A stretch of 64,000 nt of DNA from Pedobacter sp. Hv1 (GCF_001412215.1 NZ_LLWP01000002.1:310001-374000); one strand, 5' to 3'; counted from the stretch's first letter, positions 27,685 to 36,017 are shown. Numbers and translations: made by a program. Notes: generated by a model from the sequence alone, not told the origin.

Positions 27685-28347
27685 ATGAAAACCATCTTAA
27701 CTTTATGCATATCCATTTTATGTGGTTTAAGTGCTAATGCCCAAAAAAGTGATTCTACCCAAACCCATTATCGGTTAATTCGTGGTGGTTTTGTAGAACA
27801 TTCTACAGAACTCAAATCAAAAAAAGGTATAAAGAATGGCGAAGCACGCATAGAGAACGGAAAGAAGATTGTAGCCAAAGGTTTATATAAAGATGGAGAG
27901 CGTATAGACAGATGGCAATTCTTTAAGGAGGGCGATACTTTAGAGCAGATCTACAATTACAGTATCAAAAGAATGGAATATAATCAGCCTCACGAGAAGA
28001 TCAGGTTTGAAATTGATAGTTTAAAAGAAGGCGACAGGGTAGTTTATCCTGCCAAAATTGGCGGCACCAATTATGCATTGATGTACCTATTAAAGAAATA
28101 TTCCATGCCATACGAGTTACAAAACAAAGTGGGAGAATATTTGCTATCCTTTATCTTCAATATCGATAGCAATGGCAAGCTTGTTAAATACCAAATTAGG
28201 GTTGGCAATAACAACTTCAATAAACTGCAGGAAGTTGACCTGAAAAAATTAAACCCAGAAGATCTTGAGTTTACAGCAGCAAGATTAAATGGGCGCAATG
28301 TGGGGAGCACCCTAATCTTTGAAACAAAACTTACTATAGATAGGTAA
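27685..28347 (+). CDS. Secreted protein with TonB C-terminal-like domain
   Basis: From the chosen ATG (MKTILTLCISILCGLSANAQ, a clean signal peptide) the product is 220 residues. An earlier ATG 17 codons upstream would add a polar extension in front of the signal and was rejected. The middle (KNGEARIENGKKIVAKGLYKDGERI) resembles MORN/YwqK-type repeats. The end (SNGKLVKYQIRVGNNN, ... ARLNGRNVGSTLIFETKLTI) looks like the beta-rich TonB_C domain that is common in periplasmic Bacteroidetes proteins. The specific function is unknown. It converges on the COG0523 gene. Confidence 0.65.
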   Translation: MKTILTLCISILCGLSANAQKSDSTQTHYRLIRGGFVEHSTELKSKKGIKNGEARIENGKKIVAKGLYKDGERIDRWQFFKEGDTLEQIYNYSIKRMEYNQPHEKIRFEIDSLKEGDRVVYPAKIGGTNYALMYLLKKYSMPYELQNKVGEYLLSFIFNIDSNGKLVKYQIRVGNNNFNKLQEVDLKKLNPEDLEFTAARLNGRNVGSTLIFETKLTIDR

Positions 28348-28357
28348 TAACGCCAAA

Positions 28358-28399
28358 CAGCACCGTAGCAATCCTGATGAAAAACTGCTACAAGTGCTG
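28358..28399. terminator. Long hairpin in convergent spacer
   Basis: CAGCAC plus GTAGCA pair with TGCTAC plus GTGCTG around a 15-base loop. No good T-run follows on the plus strand and only TTT on the minus strand. It may end the upstream gene or form the 3' hairpin of a minus-strand small RNA starting near 28424. Confidence 0.5.
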
Positions 28400-28452
28400 T
28401 GGTACTTAACTTAACTAAATAATGAAGATCAAATATAATTAAACATTTTATC

Positions 28453-28473
28453 AAATGCAACATAATTGCATTT
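28453..28473. promoter_or_regulatory. Putative Zur box 1 (orphan)
   Basis: AAATGCAA-CATAA-TTGCATTT is a perfect 8+8 inverted repeat with a 5-base spacer. It lies behind the stop of the COG0523 gene, not in front of any gene. On the minus strand a TATATTTG element (28431-28438) lies 20 bases after a TTG in the box, so a promoter pointing left is plausible. Confidence 0.65.
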
Positions 28474-28490
28474 AAAATATTTTATAAGCC

Positions 28491-29690
28491 TTATATTTTT
28501 TGAAATGGGTTAGCCAATTGCAAGCCTTGATGATACATTTGTAGCTCTGTTGCTGTTAAAAGACAGCTTTCCAATTCTTCTAGCAAACTTTCTATTTCTA
28601 GGTCTTGCCCAATAAAAACCAGCTCGTTCAGTCGGTCGCCAAAAATTTCGTCCCACCGCGAACTGATTTCGGCCCTGTTTTCAACAAAATCGGCATATTT
28701 TAAACGTGCCGTTAAATCCATACTTGCCCACCATACCCCAGCGCTTTCCATCTTTAACGACCCTCCTACCTGCGAAAAATTAAGGGCATGATCTGGCAAT
28801 GCGGCAATCCAGCACAAGCCTTTGCTCCGTAAAATATTGTTCGGGAAATCTACATGGAGAAAATCCCAAAAACGTTGTGGATGAAATGGTTTGGAAGACC
28901 TAAAAACAAAACTTGAAATCCCATATTGATCAGTTTCTGGCACATGTGCATTTTCTAGTTCTTTGATCCAACCTGCACCCTGGGCAGAAGTTTCAAAATC
29001 AAATAATTTGGTATTTAAAATTTCAGCCAGTTCTACTTCACTATTCACCGTCTCTATTACTTTTGCCGATGGATTAAGTTTACCAATTAAAGCTTTGATT
29101 AACTCTACTACATTTCTATCTACCAGATCTACTTTATTAATTAGGATAACATTGGCAAATTCGATCTGATCTGTTAACAGGTTCACAATGGTTCTCCTGT
29201 CTGTTTCATCTTCCGTCCAATTCCGGTCTGTTAAAAGTTCAATGGTACTAAAGTCCATAATAAAATTAGCACAGTCTACTACTGTAACCAGAGTATCTAA
29301 TCTACTAAATTGACTTAAATCTATTCCTAACTCTTCATCTGCATAAGAAAAAGTCTGTGCTATAGGCAATGGCTCGCTTATCCCCGTACTTTCTATCAAC
29401 AGGTAATCAAATTGCCCTTTTGTAGCTAGTTTTTCTACTTCTACCAGTAGGTCTCCTCTTAAGGTACAACAAATGCAACCATTGCTCATTTCTACCAACT
29501 GCTCTTCGGTACGAGATAGCGTGTTGCCCTGATGAATGGTTTGGGCATCAATGTTAATTTCGCTCATGTCGTTTACAATCACCGCTACTTTTAACCCTTT
29601 TTTATTGTGCAGCACATGGTTGAGTAGGGTCGTTTTTCCACTTCCTAAAAAACCACTAAGCACGGTTACAGGTAATAATTTATCTTTCAT
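28491..29690 (-). CDS. COG0523 zinc-chaperone-type GTPase
   Basis: From MKDKLLPVTVLSGFLGSGKTT the protein has 399 residues. It carries the P-loop GFLGSGKTT (about residues 13-21), the diagnostic metal-binding CxCC motif in GCICCTLRGDL (near 73), a Walker B-type VVDC, and NKVD for guanine recognition. The C-terminal CobW_C domain follows (about 240-390). COG0523 proteins such as ZigA, YeiR and ZNG1 transfer zinc to client enzymes during zinc shortage. An earlier ATG exists six codons upstream, but it lies inside a Zur-like box, so I chose the one at 29690. Neighbouring operators and the Fur-family gene support control by zinc. Confidence 0.9.
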   Translation of the reverse strand: MKDKLLPVTVLSGFLGSGKTTLLNHVLHNKKGLKVAVIVNDMSEINIDAQTIHQGNTLSRTEEQLVEMSNGCICCTLRGDLLVEVEKLATKGQFDYLLIESTGISEPLPIAQTFSYADEELGIDLSQFSRLDTLVTVVDCANFIMDFSTIELLTDRNWTEDETDRRTIVNLLTDQIEFANVILINKVDLVDRNVVELIKALIGKLNPSAKVIETVNSEVELAEILNTKLFDFETSAQGAGWIKELENAHVPETDQYGISSFVFRSSKPFHPQRFWDFLHVDFPNNILRSKGLCWIAALPDHALNFSQVGGSLKMESAGVWWASMDLTARLKYADFVENRAEISSRWDEIFGDRLNELVFIGQDLEIESLLEELESCLLTATELQMYHQGLQLANPFQKI

Positions 29691-29709
29691 AATGCAATTA
29701 TGTTGCAAT
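29691..29709. promoter_or_regulatory. Putative Zur box 2, abutting the COG0523 start codon
   Basis: AATGCAA-TTATG-TTGCAAT keeps the TGCAA-N5-TTGCA core shared by the other three boxes. It sits directly in front of the COG0523 ATG, so a bound repressor would block the start region. Confidence 0.65.
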
Positions 29710-29728
29710 AATATGTCAATTAAATTTC

Positions 29729-29756
29729 AAATGCAACTAAATTGCATTTATATTTG
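29729..29756 (+). promoter_or_regulatory. Putative Zur box 3 overlapping the merC-like promoter
   Basis: AAATGCAA-CTAAA-TTGCATTT (29729-29749) is a perfect 8+8 inverted repeat. Its last base begins the -7-type element TATATTTG (29749-29756). The ATG of the MerC-like gene follows at 29761, leaving almost no leader. The box lies in the 70-base divergent spacer and could control both directions. Confidence 0.7.
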
Positions 29757-29760
29757 CGAC

Positions 29761-30150
29761 ATGAAAAATTTATCACATTCTCAAATAGATCGATTGGGCA
29801 TTACTGCGGCCTTTGCTTGTGCCGTTCATTGTGCTGCATTGCCATTAATCATTACTTCACTGCCCTTGTTGGGCCTTGAGTTTTTAGCAAATATTTGGGT
29901 AGAAATTACCATGATCTGCATTTCTATCTTTTTGGGCTGTTACTCTTTAAGTAGATCTTATCCTAAACACAAAAACCTGCTGCCTATAATTTTGCTTTTA
30001 AGTGGTTTCGCAATTATTGCGATAGGCCATTTTTGGTTAGGGCACCTAGAAAGTTTTTTAATTCCGATTGGAGGAGTGGTATTGGCATTGGCCCATATTG
30101 CAAATTGGAGTCTGATGAAATCTTGCAACCACAATCATGCTGCCAAATAA
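29761..30150 (+). CDS. MerC-like small membrane protein
   Basis: The 129-residue protein has four hydrophobic helices (about 12-31, 36-56, 66-84, 88-106). A metal-type pair, Cys20 and Cys24 with His23 between, lies in the first helix (ACAVHCAALP), and the C-terminal tail CNHNH is metal-binding in character. This is the layout of the MerC family, named for mercury uptake proteins. In this setting, beneath a putative Zur box, movement of zinc is more likely than mercury. An in-frame extension upstream runs antisense into the COG0523 gene and was rejected. Confidence 0.8.
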   Translation: MKNLSHSQIDRLGITAAFACAVHCAALPLIITSLPLLGLEFLANIWVEITMICISIFLGCYSLSRSYPKHKNLLPIILLLSGFAIIAIGHFWLGHLESFLIPIGGVVLALAHIANWSLMKSCNHNHAAK

Positions 30151-30190
30151 GAAAATACAATGGAGTAGCAAATCCTTTACACTAAATTTA

Positions 30191-30219
30191 ATGCAATTCA
30201 ATTGCATATCCTAAATTTG
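30191..30219 (+). promoter_or_regulatory. Putative Zur box 4 with promoter for the ABC operon
   Basis: ATGCAATTCAATTGCAT (30191-30207) has the same TGCAA-N5-TTGCA core. The -7-type element TAAATTTG (30212-30219) begins five bases later, and the small lipoprotein starts at 30232. A bound repressor would cover the promoter spacer. Confidence 0.7.
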
Positions 30220-30231
30220 TAACACCTAATT

Positions 30232-30360
30232 ATGAGAAAGAAATTAGTAATGCTAAGTGCCTTGATTTGTATCTGCACTTTAAATAATGGCTGCAAACAT
30301 GCCAAGCCCAATGCCAAGGAAATTTACATGAAGTACCTGAAAAGTCACATCAAAAAATAA
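30232..30360 (+). CDS. 42-residue lipoprotein, first gene of the zinc ABC operon
   Basis: The frame begins MRKKLVMLSALICICTLNNGC, a lipoprotein signal with Cys21 as the lipid-anchored residue, leaving a mature part of only about 22 residues (KHAKPNAKEIYMKYLKSHIKK). Its stop is three bases before the ABC ATPase start, and it is the first gene after Zur box 4, so it is surely transcribed with the operon. Its size is below normal annotation cutoffs. It might act as a small lipid-anchored partner of the permease; no family is known to me. Confidence 0.7.
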   Translation: MRKKLVMLSALICICTLNNGCKHAKPNAKEIYMKYLKSHIKK

Positions 30361-30363
30361 AAA

Positions 30364-30996
30364 ATGATTTCAATTCAATCTGTAGCACATAGTTATCAAA
30401 ACGCCACACAACAGCTCAGTTTTAAAGACTGGCAAATTAACGATGGCGAGCAATGGTTACTCCTAGGCGAATCTGGAAGTGGAAAAACAACCCTATTGCA
30501 TATTTTAACTGGCATTTTAAAACCTAAACAAGGCGAAGTGAAGATCAGCGACACATCGATCTATCAGTTATCTTCAAAAAAACTAGACCAATTTAGGAGC
30601 AGAAATATTGGTATCATTTTTCAAAGACCACATCTGATCAAAAGCTTAACCATAGCCGAAAACCTGTTGTTGGCACAAAGTTTTGCGCAGCTTCCAGAAA
30701 ACCATGAGCGGATTGATGAGGTATTGAAATCTCTGGATATCATCCATAAAAAGAATGCTTATCCAAAAGAATTAAGCCAGGGACAATTGCAACGTGTTTC
30801 TATTGCCAGAGCTGTAATCAATAAACCAGCCTTATTAATTGCTGATGAGCCTACTTCAAGCTTAGATGATAAAAATGCTGCAGCAGTTTTGCAATTATTG
30901 ATGCAACAATCGGGTTTAAACCAAGCTACATTGGTTGTGGCTACCCACGATAAAAGAGTTAAAGATGCATTTACCCATACTTACGATTTAGCATGA
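30364..30996 (+). CDS. ABC transporter ATPase, LolD/MacB type
   Basis: This 210-residue ATPase has Walker A GESGSGKTT (about 35-43), the Q-loop in IIFQRPHLI, the signature LSQGQLQR (about 138-145), Walker B LLIADEPTS and the H-loop His in VVATHD. Sequence and length match the LolD/FtsE/MacB group that drives mechanotransmitting permeases rather than importers. It overlaps the permease gene by four bases (ATGA), showing translational coupling. In P. aeruginosa, a zinc-responsive operon (PA4063-PA4066, from memory) contains a similar ATPase. Confidence 0.93.
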   Translation: MISIQSVAHSYQNATQQLSFKDWQINDGEQWLLLGESGSGKTTLLHILTGILKPKQGEVKISDTSIYQLSSKKLDQFRSRNIGIIFQRPHLIKSLTIAENLLLAQSFAQLPENHERIDEVLKSLDIIHKKNAYPKELSQGQLQRVSIARAVINKPALLIADEPTSSLDDKNAAAVLQLLMQQSGLNQATLVVATHDKRVKDAFTHTYDLA

Positions 30997-32210
30997 GTCC
31001 ATTAAAAATTAGCTGGAAGAGTTTAATCTCCAAACCTTTATCATCTGGTTTAAACATCATGTTGATTGCATTCGGAACCGGCATCCTTACTATTTTATTG
31101 TTGGCATCTACACAAATAGAAGATAAGCTCAACAACAATTCGAAAGATATTGACCTGGTAGTTGGGGCAAAAGGGAGCCCTTTACAATTGATATTGAGCA
31201 GTATCTATTATATCGATTTCCCTACCGGAAATATTCCTTTAAAAGAAGCGAACGAGCTATCTCATAATCCTTTTGTAAAAAGAGCAACTCCCCTAGCCTT
31301 GGGCGATAATTACAATGGCGTTCGTATTGTTGGGACAGATAGCAATTACATCAGCCTTTATGGCTTAAAAGTGCAAAGTGGTAAGTTTTGGTCGGCAGAT
31401 CTAGAGGCCACCATTGGTACTACAGTTGCCAAAGAACAAAAATTAAAAGTAGGCGATACCTTTTTTGGCGCACATGGTTTAACCAATAATTCTGATGTGC
31501 ACAAAGCACATGCTTATAAAGTTGTAGGTATTTTAGCCCCGCAAGGCAACGTTACCGACAATCTCATTTTAACCAATGTGGCTAGTGTTTGGAAAATGCA
31601 TGAACCTGAAGATGAACACAAACCGGGCGAAGCACACGAAGAACACCATGAGAGTACCGAAATCAGCAACAGAGAGATTACTTCTTTACTAATTCAATAC
31701 CGTTCGCCCATGTCTGTTGCCATGTTCCCTAGAATGGTAAACCAAATGACCAGTTTACAATCGGCCTCTCCAGCAATGGAAAGTACAAGGTTGTTTTCTT
31801 TAATTGGTGTAGGAGTTGATACGCTGCAGTGGTTTGCTGTGCTGATTATGCTCATTGCAGCTATCAGTGTGTTTGTAAACCTGTACAACTCTTTAAAAGA
31901 GCGCAATTACGATTTGGCCATTATGAGAACCCTCGGCGCATCAAGAACCAAATTGTTTATGATCGTTATCTTAGAGGGCTTGGTATTAACCATAGTTGGT
32001 ACGCTTATTGGTGTTGGTTTAGGGCATTTGGCTTTACAGTTGATTGGACATTATCAAGAAAGCAGTCAGGCTAAATTAACTGGGCTTATTTTTATTCCAG
32101 CAGAAACTTACCTCTTGCTTGCTGGTTTAGGTATTGGTATATTTGCTTCTATTATTCCAGCATTACAAGCTTATCGTTCTAATATTTCGAAAATACTTGC
32201 TAAAAACTAA
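30993..32210 (+). CDS. FtsX/MacB-type ABC permease with His/Glu-rich loop
   Basis: The 405-residue protein has one N-terminal helix (about 21-42), a large periplasmic domain (about 43-275) and three C-terminal helices (about 278-300, 325-350, 370-392), the FtsX-fold arrangement. In the periplasmic domain, residues 203-220 (starting HEPEDEHKPGEAHEEHH) are almost all His, Glu, Asp or Pro, a likely zinc-binding loop. The RxLGASRxKLF motif after helix 2 (near 307) is the coupling site with the ATPase. It probably moves or extracts a substrate in the envelope during zinc shortage; whether it transports zinc itself is unknown. Confidence 0.9.
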   Translation: MSPLKISWKSLISKPLSSGLNIMLIAFGTGILTILLLASTQIEDKLNNNSKDIDLVVGAKGSPLQLILSSIYYIDFPTGNIPLKEANELSHNPFVKRATPLALGDNYNGVRIVGTDSNYISLYGLKVQSGKFWSADLEATIGTTVAKEQKLKVGDTFFGAHGLTNNSDVHKAHAYKVVGILAPQGNVTDNLILTNVASVWKMHEPEDEHKPGEAHEEHHESTEISNREITSLLIQYRSPMSVAMFPRMVNQMTSLQSASPAMESTRLFSLIGVGVDTLQWFAVLIMLIAAISVFVNLYNSLKERNYDLAIMRTLGASRTKLFMIVILEGLVLTIVGTLIGVGLGHLALQLIGHYQESSQAKLTGLIFIPAETYLLLAGLGIGIFASIIPALQAYRSNISKILAKN

Positions 32211-32330
32211 TATAATGATGAAATTAAGGATGAATATACACCTCATCCCTAACCTTTACACCGAGCTTTAACCAGCTCTTGAATACAGATCAAACACTAA
32301 ACAACCGGAAAAAATTCAAATTTAACACTG

Positions 32331-32774
32331 ATGAAAAAATTAAGCTTTATCCTTTTAATTCTTGCAGGTTTTGGTTTCTCGGCCAAAGCGCAACATGATC
32401 CTAACGATCAAATCATTTCAGAAAACTGGGATGTAATTGGTAGTGTAGACTTTAAGACTGTTAAAGACACTGAAATGTATGCTATTTTTAGCAATGAGAT
32501 TAAAAAACATGCCAATAAGCCATTTGAATTAGAAGGTTATATCGTTCCAATTAAAGATGGCATGAAACAAACCAAGTTTATGCTTTCTACCCTACCTATT
32601 AATCAATGTTTTTTTTGTGGTAAAAATGGCGTTCCAATTATGGTTTTGGTAGAATTGGTAGAACCTATCAAATTCACTTATCAGACTGTAAAAATCAAAG
32701 GAACATTAAAATTAAGCACTGCTAATGCGATGGACAATCCACCGATTAGTTTAACTGCTGGAAAGGCCCTATAA
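32331..32774 (+). CDS. DUF3299-type periplasmic protein
   Basis: The 147-residue protein has a signal peptide ending SAKAQ and a small beta domain beginning FELEGYIVPIKDGMKQTKFML. It carries CFFC at residues 93-96, a likely metal or redox pair, within LPINQCFFCGKNGVP. This layout matches DUF3299 proteins such as PA4066 of the P. aeruginosa zinc operon. Its stop is directly followed by the regulator ATG, so the two are coupled. A 120-base spacer separates it from the permease; it lacks an evident Zur box. Confidence 0.75.
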   Translation: MKKLSFILLILAGFGFSAKAQHDPNDQIISENWDVIGSVDFKTVKDTEMYAIFSNEIKKHANKPFELEGYIVPIKDGMKQTKFMLSTLPINQCFFCGKNGVPIMVLVELVEPIKFTYQTVKIKGTLKLSTANAMDNPPISLTAGKAL

Positions 32775-33206
32775 ATGATATTAACCGCAGATCCAATTGA
32801 AATTTTAAAACAGCATCAACTCAAAAACACCAAGCAAAGGGTTCGTGTTTTGGAGGAAATAGCAGCAGATTCTGCTGCAATTTCTCAACCTGAACTCGAA
32901 AAAAAGCTAGGCAAAGAGATTGACAGGGTAACTTTGTACCGTATTTTAAATACTTACGAAGATAATGGGATCCTTCACCGGATCATCGACCTTAACGGAA
33001 CGGCAAATTATGCCATTTGTTCTTCTGCTTGTACGGCCCACCACCACCATGATGAGCATGTGCATTTTAACTGTACCAATTGTAGCAAAATCTATTGCTT
33101 AAGTATAAAAGTACCACCAATTGATATTCCAAAAGGATTTGAAACGCAATCATTAAACCTCATTGCCTACGGAATTTGCGAAAAGTGTAGCAAAAACAAA
33201 GACTAA
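32775..33206 (+). CDS. Fur-family regulator, probable Zur
   Basis: This 143-residue Fur homologue has an N-terminal winged helix (about 10-80, with EIDRVTLYRILNTYEDNGI as the recognition part). The metal-binding C-terminal domain includes HHHHDEHVHF (89-98) and two structural zinc pairs, Cys100/Cys103 and Cys135/Cys138. It is encoded at the end of the ABC and DUF3299 genes, and four TGCAA-N5-TTGCA palindromes occur in the same cluster. I infer a zinc-sensing repressor (Zur). An iron-sensing Fur cannot be excluded from sequence alone. Confidence 0.85.
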   Translation: MILTADPIEILKQHQLKNTKQRVRVLEEIAADSAAISQPELEKKLGKEIDRVTLYRILNTYEDNGILHRIIDLNGTANYAICSSACTAHHHHDEHVHFNCTNCSKIYCLSIKVPPIDIPKGFETQSLNLIAYGICEKCSKNKD

Positions 33207-33217
33207 AGAGAAGAAAT

Positions 33218-33305
33218 AGTATCAAGATTTGAGTATCAAGTATCAAGATGGTAAAAGGAATACAGATGTGAGATTTCAGAGCCGAGATATGAGACCTTAG
33301 ATTAT
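33218..33305. repeat. Heptad tandem repeats, AGTATCA and AGANNTG units
   Basis: First array (33218-33252): AGTATCA, AGATTTG, AGTATCA, AGTATCA, AGATGGT. After 11 bases a second array (33264-33305): AGATGTG, AGATTTC, AGAGCCG, AGATATG, AGACCTT, AGATTAT. All are in strict 7-base phase. They fill the spacer after the regulator gene. Confidence 0.85.
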
Positions 33306-33400
33306 GAGCAACAAAGCTTAAAGCGCAAAGATAGAAGACTAAAAACTAACCTTATACTGTCTTTTATCTTAGTACTTGATACTTTGTACTCCATAAAATA

Positions 33401-33436
33401 AAATCCCGATAACTTTAAAAGCTATCGGGATTTTTT
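33401..33436 (-). terminator. Terminator of the slyD-like gene
   Basis: AAATCCCGATA and TATCGGGATTT pair over 11 bp around an 11-base loop. T-runs exist on both strands, so it may also stop any read-through from the zinc operon. Confidence 0.9.
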
Positions 33437-33452
33437 ATGTCATTTGATATGA

Positions 33453-33959
33453 TTAGTGACCTGAATGACCGTCAGCACCATGTGCATGGCCATGACTTAA
33501 TTCGTCTGCAGTAGCTTCACGTACAGTTAATACTTTACCAGCAAAGATTAAGTTTTTACCAGCCATTGGGTGGTTTAAATCAACTGAAATATGCGCTTCG
33601 TGAACACCAGTTACACCAGCACGGAATTGGTTACCTTGGTTGTCTTGCAAAGGAATAACATCTCCAACTTGTGGCAATTCGCCACCAGCTTCTTTAAACA
33701 TGTCGATAGGTAGATCAACGTGTGCAGTTGCATCAATTTCACCGTAACCATCTGCCGGAGAAAGCTCAAAGCTGTACTCATCACCAGCTTGTAGGCCTTG
33801 TAAATGTTCTTCAAATTTAGGTAACATCATACCTACGCCAAATAAGAACACTAATGGTTGTTCTTCATTTGCTTTTTCAACAAAAACTTGCTGACCTTCT
33901 GGAGTAGTAGTGTGTAGTTCATAAGTTATAGACACTACTGTGTTCGAATTAATATTCAT
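33453..33959 (-). CDS. slyD: SlyD-like FKBP-type peptidyl-prolyl isomerase
   Basis: The 168-residue protein has the SlyD arrangement. FKBP halves carry the motifs LVFLFGVGMMLPKFEEHLQG and NHPMAGKNLIFAGKVLTV, and between them lies an inserted chaperone (IF) domain (about 75-125: DGYGEIDATAHVDLP, then QFRAGVTGV). A His-rich tail (SHGHAHGADGHSGH) can bind nickel or zinc. It catalyses proline isomerisation and assists metalloprotein folding in the cytosol. The DUF255 gene starts upstream and ends ten bases before this gene, so they are probably one transcript. Confidence 0.9.
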   Translation of the reverse strand: MNINSNTVVSITYELHTTTPEGQQVFVEKANEEQPLVFLFGVGMMLPKFEEHLQGLQAGDEYSFELSPADGYGEIDATAHVDLPIDMFKEAGGELPQVGDVIPLQDNQGNQFRAGVTGVHEAHISVDLNHPMAGKNLIFAGKVLTVREATADELSHGHAHGADGHSGH

Positions 33960-33969
33960 TCTTAATGGT

Positions 33970-35982
33970 TTAATTTAATAATTTCACTGCCTCGGCAACC
34001 GTACCTACTGGCAGCTGACAAGTTTTATTTCGGCAAATATAAATCTTTGTTTCTTCGCTTTCCTTATCTTTTAACAAAGGGAGTTCACTTTTTGTTCCGC
34101 CCAATGTAATTTTGTTCGGAATATAGAACTTATTGAGCTCTTTTTTAGTGGTTTCAATATCATTTCCAACTACTGCAATCTCATTTATGCCATATACCTC
34201 ATTCAGTAATTGGATACACCAATTTGAATAGGCAGAGCCATAAGCTTTAATCCGTGGCAATACAGATTTTAACATAGCCGACGCCTTTTCGCTATAATTT
34301 TCATCATCATAAAAGAGTCCTAACTTTTGAAGATTTTGCGCCATTACAGAATTTGAAGCAGCAATTACATTGTCCATCACCTCATGTTTACGGGCAATTA
34401 GTTCTTCGCCGTTGCTAGCCGTATAAAAGAACATCTCGTTTTCGACATCTTTAAAGTTAGCCAATACATAATTGCTTAATTTTTTAGCTTCAGTTAACCA
34501 CTTTTCATCAAAATCTGTTTCGTAAAGCGCAATCAGCGCATCGATCATAAAAGCATAATCGTCTAAAAAACCCTGAATATTGGCCTTGCCGTTTTTATAA
34601 TTACGGTATAAACCGCCATCAATAGCAATCAAATTGTTTAAGATAAACTCAGCTGCTTTTTTGGCGCTTTGGTAATAAGATGGGTTATCCAATACTTGTG
34701 CGGTATTTGTCAAAGCTTTGATCATCATCGCATTCCAAGCGGTTAAACATTTATCGTCTAAGCCTGGTCTAATTCGTGTACTTCTTGCTGTTAATAATTT
34801 TTCTTTAGCCAAGCTCACTTTTTGATGAAGTGTTTCTTCGTCAATTGCATGTTTAACTATAAAATCTTCATCCTGGATTGTTCTTCTTAAAATATTGGTT
34901 TCCTCTTCCTCCCAATTGCCTGCTGCAGTTACATTAAAATAATCGCCCATTAAAACAGCATCAGCACCTAAAACTTCATTAAAGGCAGCTTGATCCCAGA
35001 CATAGAATTTACCTTCAACACCTTCACTATCTGCATCTAAAGCGGCATAAAAAAGTCCATTATCGGCAGTCATCTCTCTAAAAACCCAAGCAATGGTTTC
35101 TTCAATTATTGGTTTAAAAGGTTCAAATTTCAGGCATTGATAGGCTTCTGCATAGAGGTCAATCAGTTGGGCATTGTCATACAACATTTTCTCAAAATGG
35201 GGTACATGCCATTTGTCGTCAACTGAGTAACGGGCAAAACCTCCCCCTACCTGATCATAAATCCCTCCCATGGCCATCGCTTCTAAAGTAGTACACACCG
35301 CTGTAAAAGAAGCTTCGTCTGGGGTAAGAAAACTATAGCGCAATAAAAAACTCCAGTTATTGGGCAATGGAAATTTTGGTGAGCGATTGTATCCCCCTTC
35401 GGTAATGTCGAAATGACGTTTCCAAGGCTCAACAATTTCAGTTAAATGTGCCTGATCAAACGTAATTTCCGTTGTTGATGGAATAATTTTTTCTGCCTGT
35501 TGTATCCCTTCGCTTAAACGCTCTGCATAGTTCCTAGCTTTTTCTGGCTCATTTTTCCAGAGATCTGCCACATTGAGCAAAATATTAACCCAATCGTCTT
35601 TTCTGAAATAAGTACCCCCATAAACTGGTTTTTGGTCTGGTAAACAGATGGCATTTAAAGGCCAGCCTCCATTTCCATTCATCAGTTGTACAGCCAACAT
35701 ATAAATCTGATCAATATCTGGTCGTTCTTCACGGTCCACCTTAATACACACAAAATTTTTGTTCATTACCTCGGCCACTTCAAAGTTTTCGAAACTTTCG
35801 TGCTCCATTACATGGCACCAATGGCAGGCAGAATAACCAATACTAACTAAAATAAGTTTATTTTCTGCTTTAGCTAAGGCCAAGGCTGCTGGGCCCCACT
35901 CGTGCCATTGCACTGGGTTATATGCATGTTGCAACAAATAAGGTGAAGAAGCATGGATGAGATTGTTTGGTTCTTTGTTCAT
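33970..35982 (-). CDS. DUF255 (YyaL-type) thioredoxin-like protein
   Basis: The 670-residue protein opens with [20 protein letters not shown], then a thioredoxin-like domain with CHWC in the active-site position (near residues 51-54, followed by [10 protein letters not shown]). The remaining two thirds form an (alpha/alpha)6-barrel-like region similar to GlcNAc 2-epimerases (for example [19 protein letters not shown]). This matches the conserved YyaL/spermatogenesis-associated-20 family, whose exact reaction is unknown. The last residues carry a second CxxxxC pair (CRNKTCQLP). A run of 7-base repeats lies directly upstream of the start codon. Confidence 0.9.
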   Translation of the reverse strand: MNKEPNNLIHASSPYLLQHAYNPVQWHEWGPAALALAKAENKLILVSIGYSACHWCHVMEHESFENFEVAEVMNKNFVCIKVDREERPDIDQIYMLAVQLMNGNGGWPLNAICLPDQKPVYGGTYFRKDDWVNILLNVADLWKNEPEKARNYAERLSEGIQQAEKIIPSTTEITFDQAHLTEIVEPWKRHFDITEGGYNRSPKFPLPNNWSFLLRYSFLTPDEASFTAVCTTLEAMAMGGIYDQVGGGFARYSVDDKWHVPHFEKMLYDNAQLIDLYAEAYQCLKFEPFKPIIEETIAWVFREMTADNGLFYAALDADSEGVEGKFYVWDQAAFNEVLGADAVLMGDYFNVTAAGNWEEEETNILRRTIQDEDFIVKHAIDEETLHQKVSLAKEKLLTARSTRIRPGLDDKCLTAWNAMMIKALTNTAQVLDNPSYYQSAKKAAEFILNNLIAIDGGLYRNYKNGKANIQGFLDDYAFMIDALIALYETDFDEKWLTEAKKLSNYVLANFKDVENEMFFYTASNGEELIARKHEVMDNVIAASNSVMAQNLQKLGLFYDDENYSEKASAMLKSVLPRIKAYGSAYSNWCIQLLNEVYGINEIAVVGNDIETTKKELNKFYIPNKITLGGTKSELPLLKDKESEETKIYICRNKTCQLPVGTVAEAVKLLN

Positions 35983-36017
35983 AGATCTGAGATGTGAGAC
36001 ACTAGATTTGAGACGAT
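35983..36017. repeat. Heptad tandem repeat, AGANNTG units
   Basis: Five perfectly phased units: AGATCTG, AGATGTG, AGACACT, AGATTTG, AGACGAT. They sit immediately upstream of the DUF255 start codon on its leader side, so they lie in the 5' untranslated or promoter region. Confidence 0.8.

Noticed and set aside
28071..28463. 130-codon minus-strand frame starting inside Zur box 1
   Set aside because: Most of it is antisense to the TonB_C-like gene and the composition is not protein-like. The region is better explained by a regulatory site and a possible RNA.
28491..29690. Cobalt (CobW) chaperone role for the COG0523 protein
   Set aside because: No cobalamin genes are nearby, while zinc-type operators and a Fur-family gene are, so a zinc role is preferred.
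29536..29760. N-terminal extension of the MerC-like protein by 75 codons
   Set aside because: The extension is antisense to the COG0523 gene and crosses two Zur-like boxes and a TATATTTG promoter; the ATG at 29761 gives the family N-terminus.
33218..33305. CRISPR array
   Set aside because: The units are 7 bases, degenerate and without spacers; no cas genes are in the window.
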